From NCBI GenBank assembly GCA_041628225.1, contig JBFKPQ010000173.1:1-5176 (forward strand): DNA of 5,176 nucleotides. The letters are read 5' to 3'. This stretch comes from JBFKPQ01 sp041628225 (lineage in GTDB: Bacteria; Actinomycetota; Acidimicrobiia; Spongiisociales; JAENVV01). The notes below the pieces were generated by a model, which was given only the letters and a program-made list of their open reading frames with translations, was not told the DNA's origin and did no database searches. This document shows, in pieces, positions 4,645-5,176 of this stretch (its first letter is position 1; each line of letters starts with the position of its first letter). A program made the translations under genes and the position numbers.

Positions 4645-5176
4645 GTGTCGATCGAGCCGCCATCCGTCGCCTCCGCCGTCGGGGAGGCTCACCTCGGCCC
4701 CATCCTCGGTCCTGTCGAGATCATCTCCTCGACCGACATCGGCGGCGAGTTCGGCCTGGCCGGGTCGACGGCGCGACTGCTGATCTCGAGAGCAGGAAAG
4801 CAGGCGTCGGTGGTGGCCAAGATCGCCGCCCGGGCGGCGATCGAGCCCGAAGTGGGCTTCTACGAGCAGGTGGCGCCCTCGTCGCCGATCTCCGTACCTG
4901 CGTACCTCGGGTCGCACTTGGGGAGCGAGCGAGGCATGCTCGTACTCGAAGACGTCGGCGGCTCCCAGGGCGACGTTCTGGCCGGCTGTTCCGATGACGT
5001 TGCCCTCGAGCTGGCTGCCCAATTGGGCGCCCTGCACCGTCGCTGGCGGTCGGGCACCGCTCCGTCGGTGCTCCCGGCGCACCGCGAGCCGTTTCGGCTT
5101 CGTGGGGAGAGGGCCGCCGTGCTCGGGCCGTCGATCTCTGAGCTGGTGTCGTTCGTCGAGCGCTTTGGCGGCCGGC
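4645..5176 (+). CDS. Phosphotransferase of the aminoglycoside/choline kinase-like superfamily (partial, N-terminal 177 aa)
   Basis: GTG at 4645 opens a frame that runs off the right edge. The N-lobe of a kinase-like phosphotransferase is visible: STARLLIS (41-48); SVVAKIAA (55-62) with Lys59 as the likely ATP-binding lysine; EVGFYEQVAP (69-78) with a helix-C glutamate; a hinge MLVLEDVGG (98-106); and QGDVLAGCSDDVALELAAQL (108-127), which resembles the QGDQLAGCS-type segment of proteins annotated as phosphotransferase or ecdysteroid-kinase-like. The catalytic HxD loop lies beyond the window, so activity cannot be judged and the substrate is unknown. GTG 4645 is the only usual start codon in frame after the malic enzyme stop until residue 56. 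Its ribosome binding site is poor (GCAGG one base before). The 24-base gap to the malic enzyme suggests co-transcription. Confidence 0.75.
   Translation, partial: MSIEPPSVASAVGEAHLGPILGPVEIISSTDIGGEFGLAGSTARLLISRAGKQASVVAKIAARAAIEPEVGFYEQVAPSSPISVPAYLGSHLGSERGMLVLEDVGGSQGDVLAGCSDDVALELAAQLGALHRRWRSGTAPSVLPAHREPFRLRGERAAVLGPSISELVSFVERFGGR

Noticed and set aside
4171..5082. 303-codon minus-strand open frame
   Set aside because: Antisense to the malic enzyme C-terminus and the phosphotransferase start; Arg/Gly/Asp-rich shadow without family features.

Overview
The window is GC-rich DNA with dense, short-spaced genes, GTG and TTG starts, and strong codon bias toward G/C third positions. Protein types (PspC/LiaF-like envelope proteins, a NoeA-like methyltransferase, an ACT-fused malic enzyme) fit an actinobacterium. 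Acidimicrobiia or a relative is my guess, but nothing here fixes the taxon. I see no mobile elements, RNA genes or CRISPR arrays, and it reads as ordinary chromosomal sequence.

Layout: a divergent intergenic region at 3067-3237 splits the window. To the left, all six genes are on the minus strand, in transcription order: a SRPBCC-fold protein (3066-2626); a PspC-domain membrane protein (2523-2104); a LiaF-like three-helix membrane protein with a glycine-repeat beta domain (2107-1463); a 57-residue LiaI-like two-helix protein (1466-1293); a 58-residue single-helix protein with a YLDPGTGS motif (1182-1006); and a two-part SAM-dependent methyltransferase that runs off the left edge (1002-1). The three middle genes overlap by ATGA junctions and each carries a version of the same two-helix membrane module, so they look like one envelope-stress type unit. 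The 58-residue protein and the methyltransferase are separated by 3 bases and share a frame, so they form a second coupled pair.

To the right, on the plus strand, are a malic enzyme with an N-terminal ACT domain (3238-4620) and, 24 bases later, the start of an aminoglycoside-phosphotransferase/choline-kinase-like protein that runs off the right edge.

The non-coding stretches are all under 300 bases but hold inverted repeats. The clearest is a 7-bp dyad with a 9-base spacer around a possible -10 box of the SRPBCC gene. Others are a hairpin followed by an 11-base palindrome in the malic enzyme leader, and two stem-loops between the LiaI-like and YLDPGTGS genes. No complete new system is demonstrated. 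The points most worth a second look are the shared membrane module, the kinase-like motifs in the methyltransferase, and its in-frame small membrane partner.
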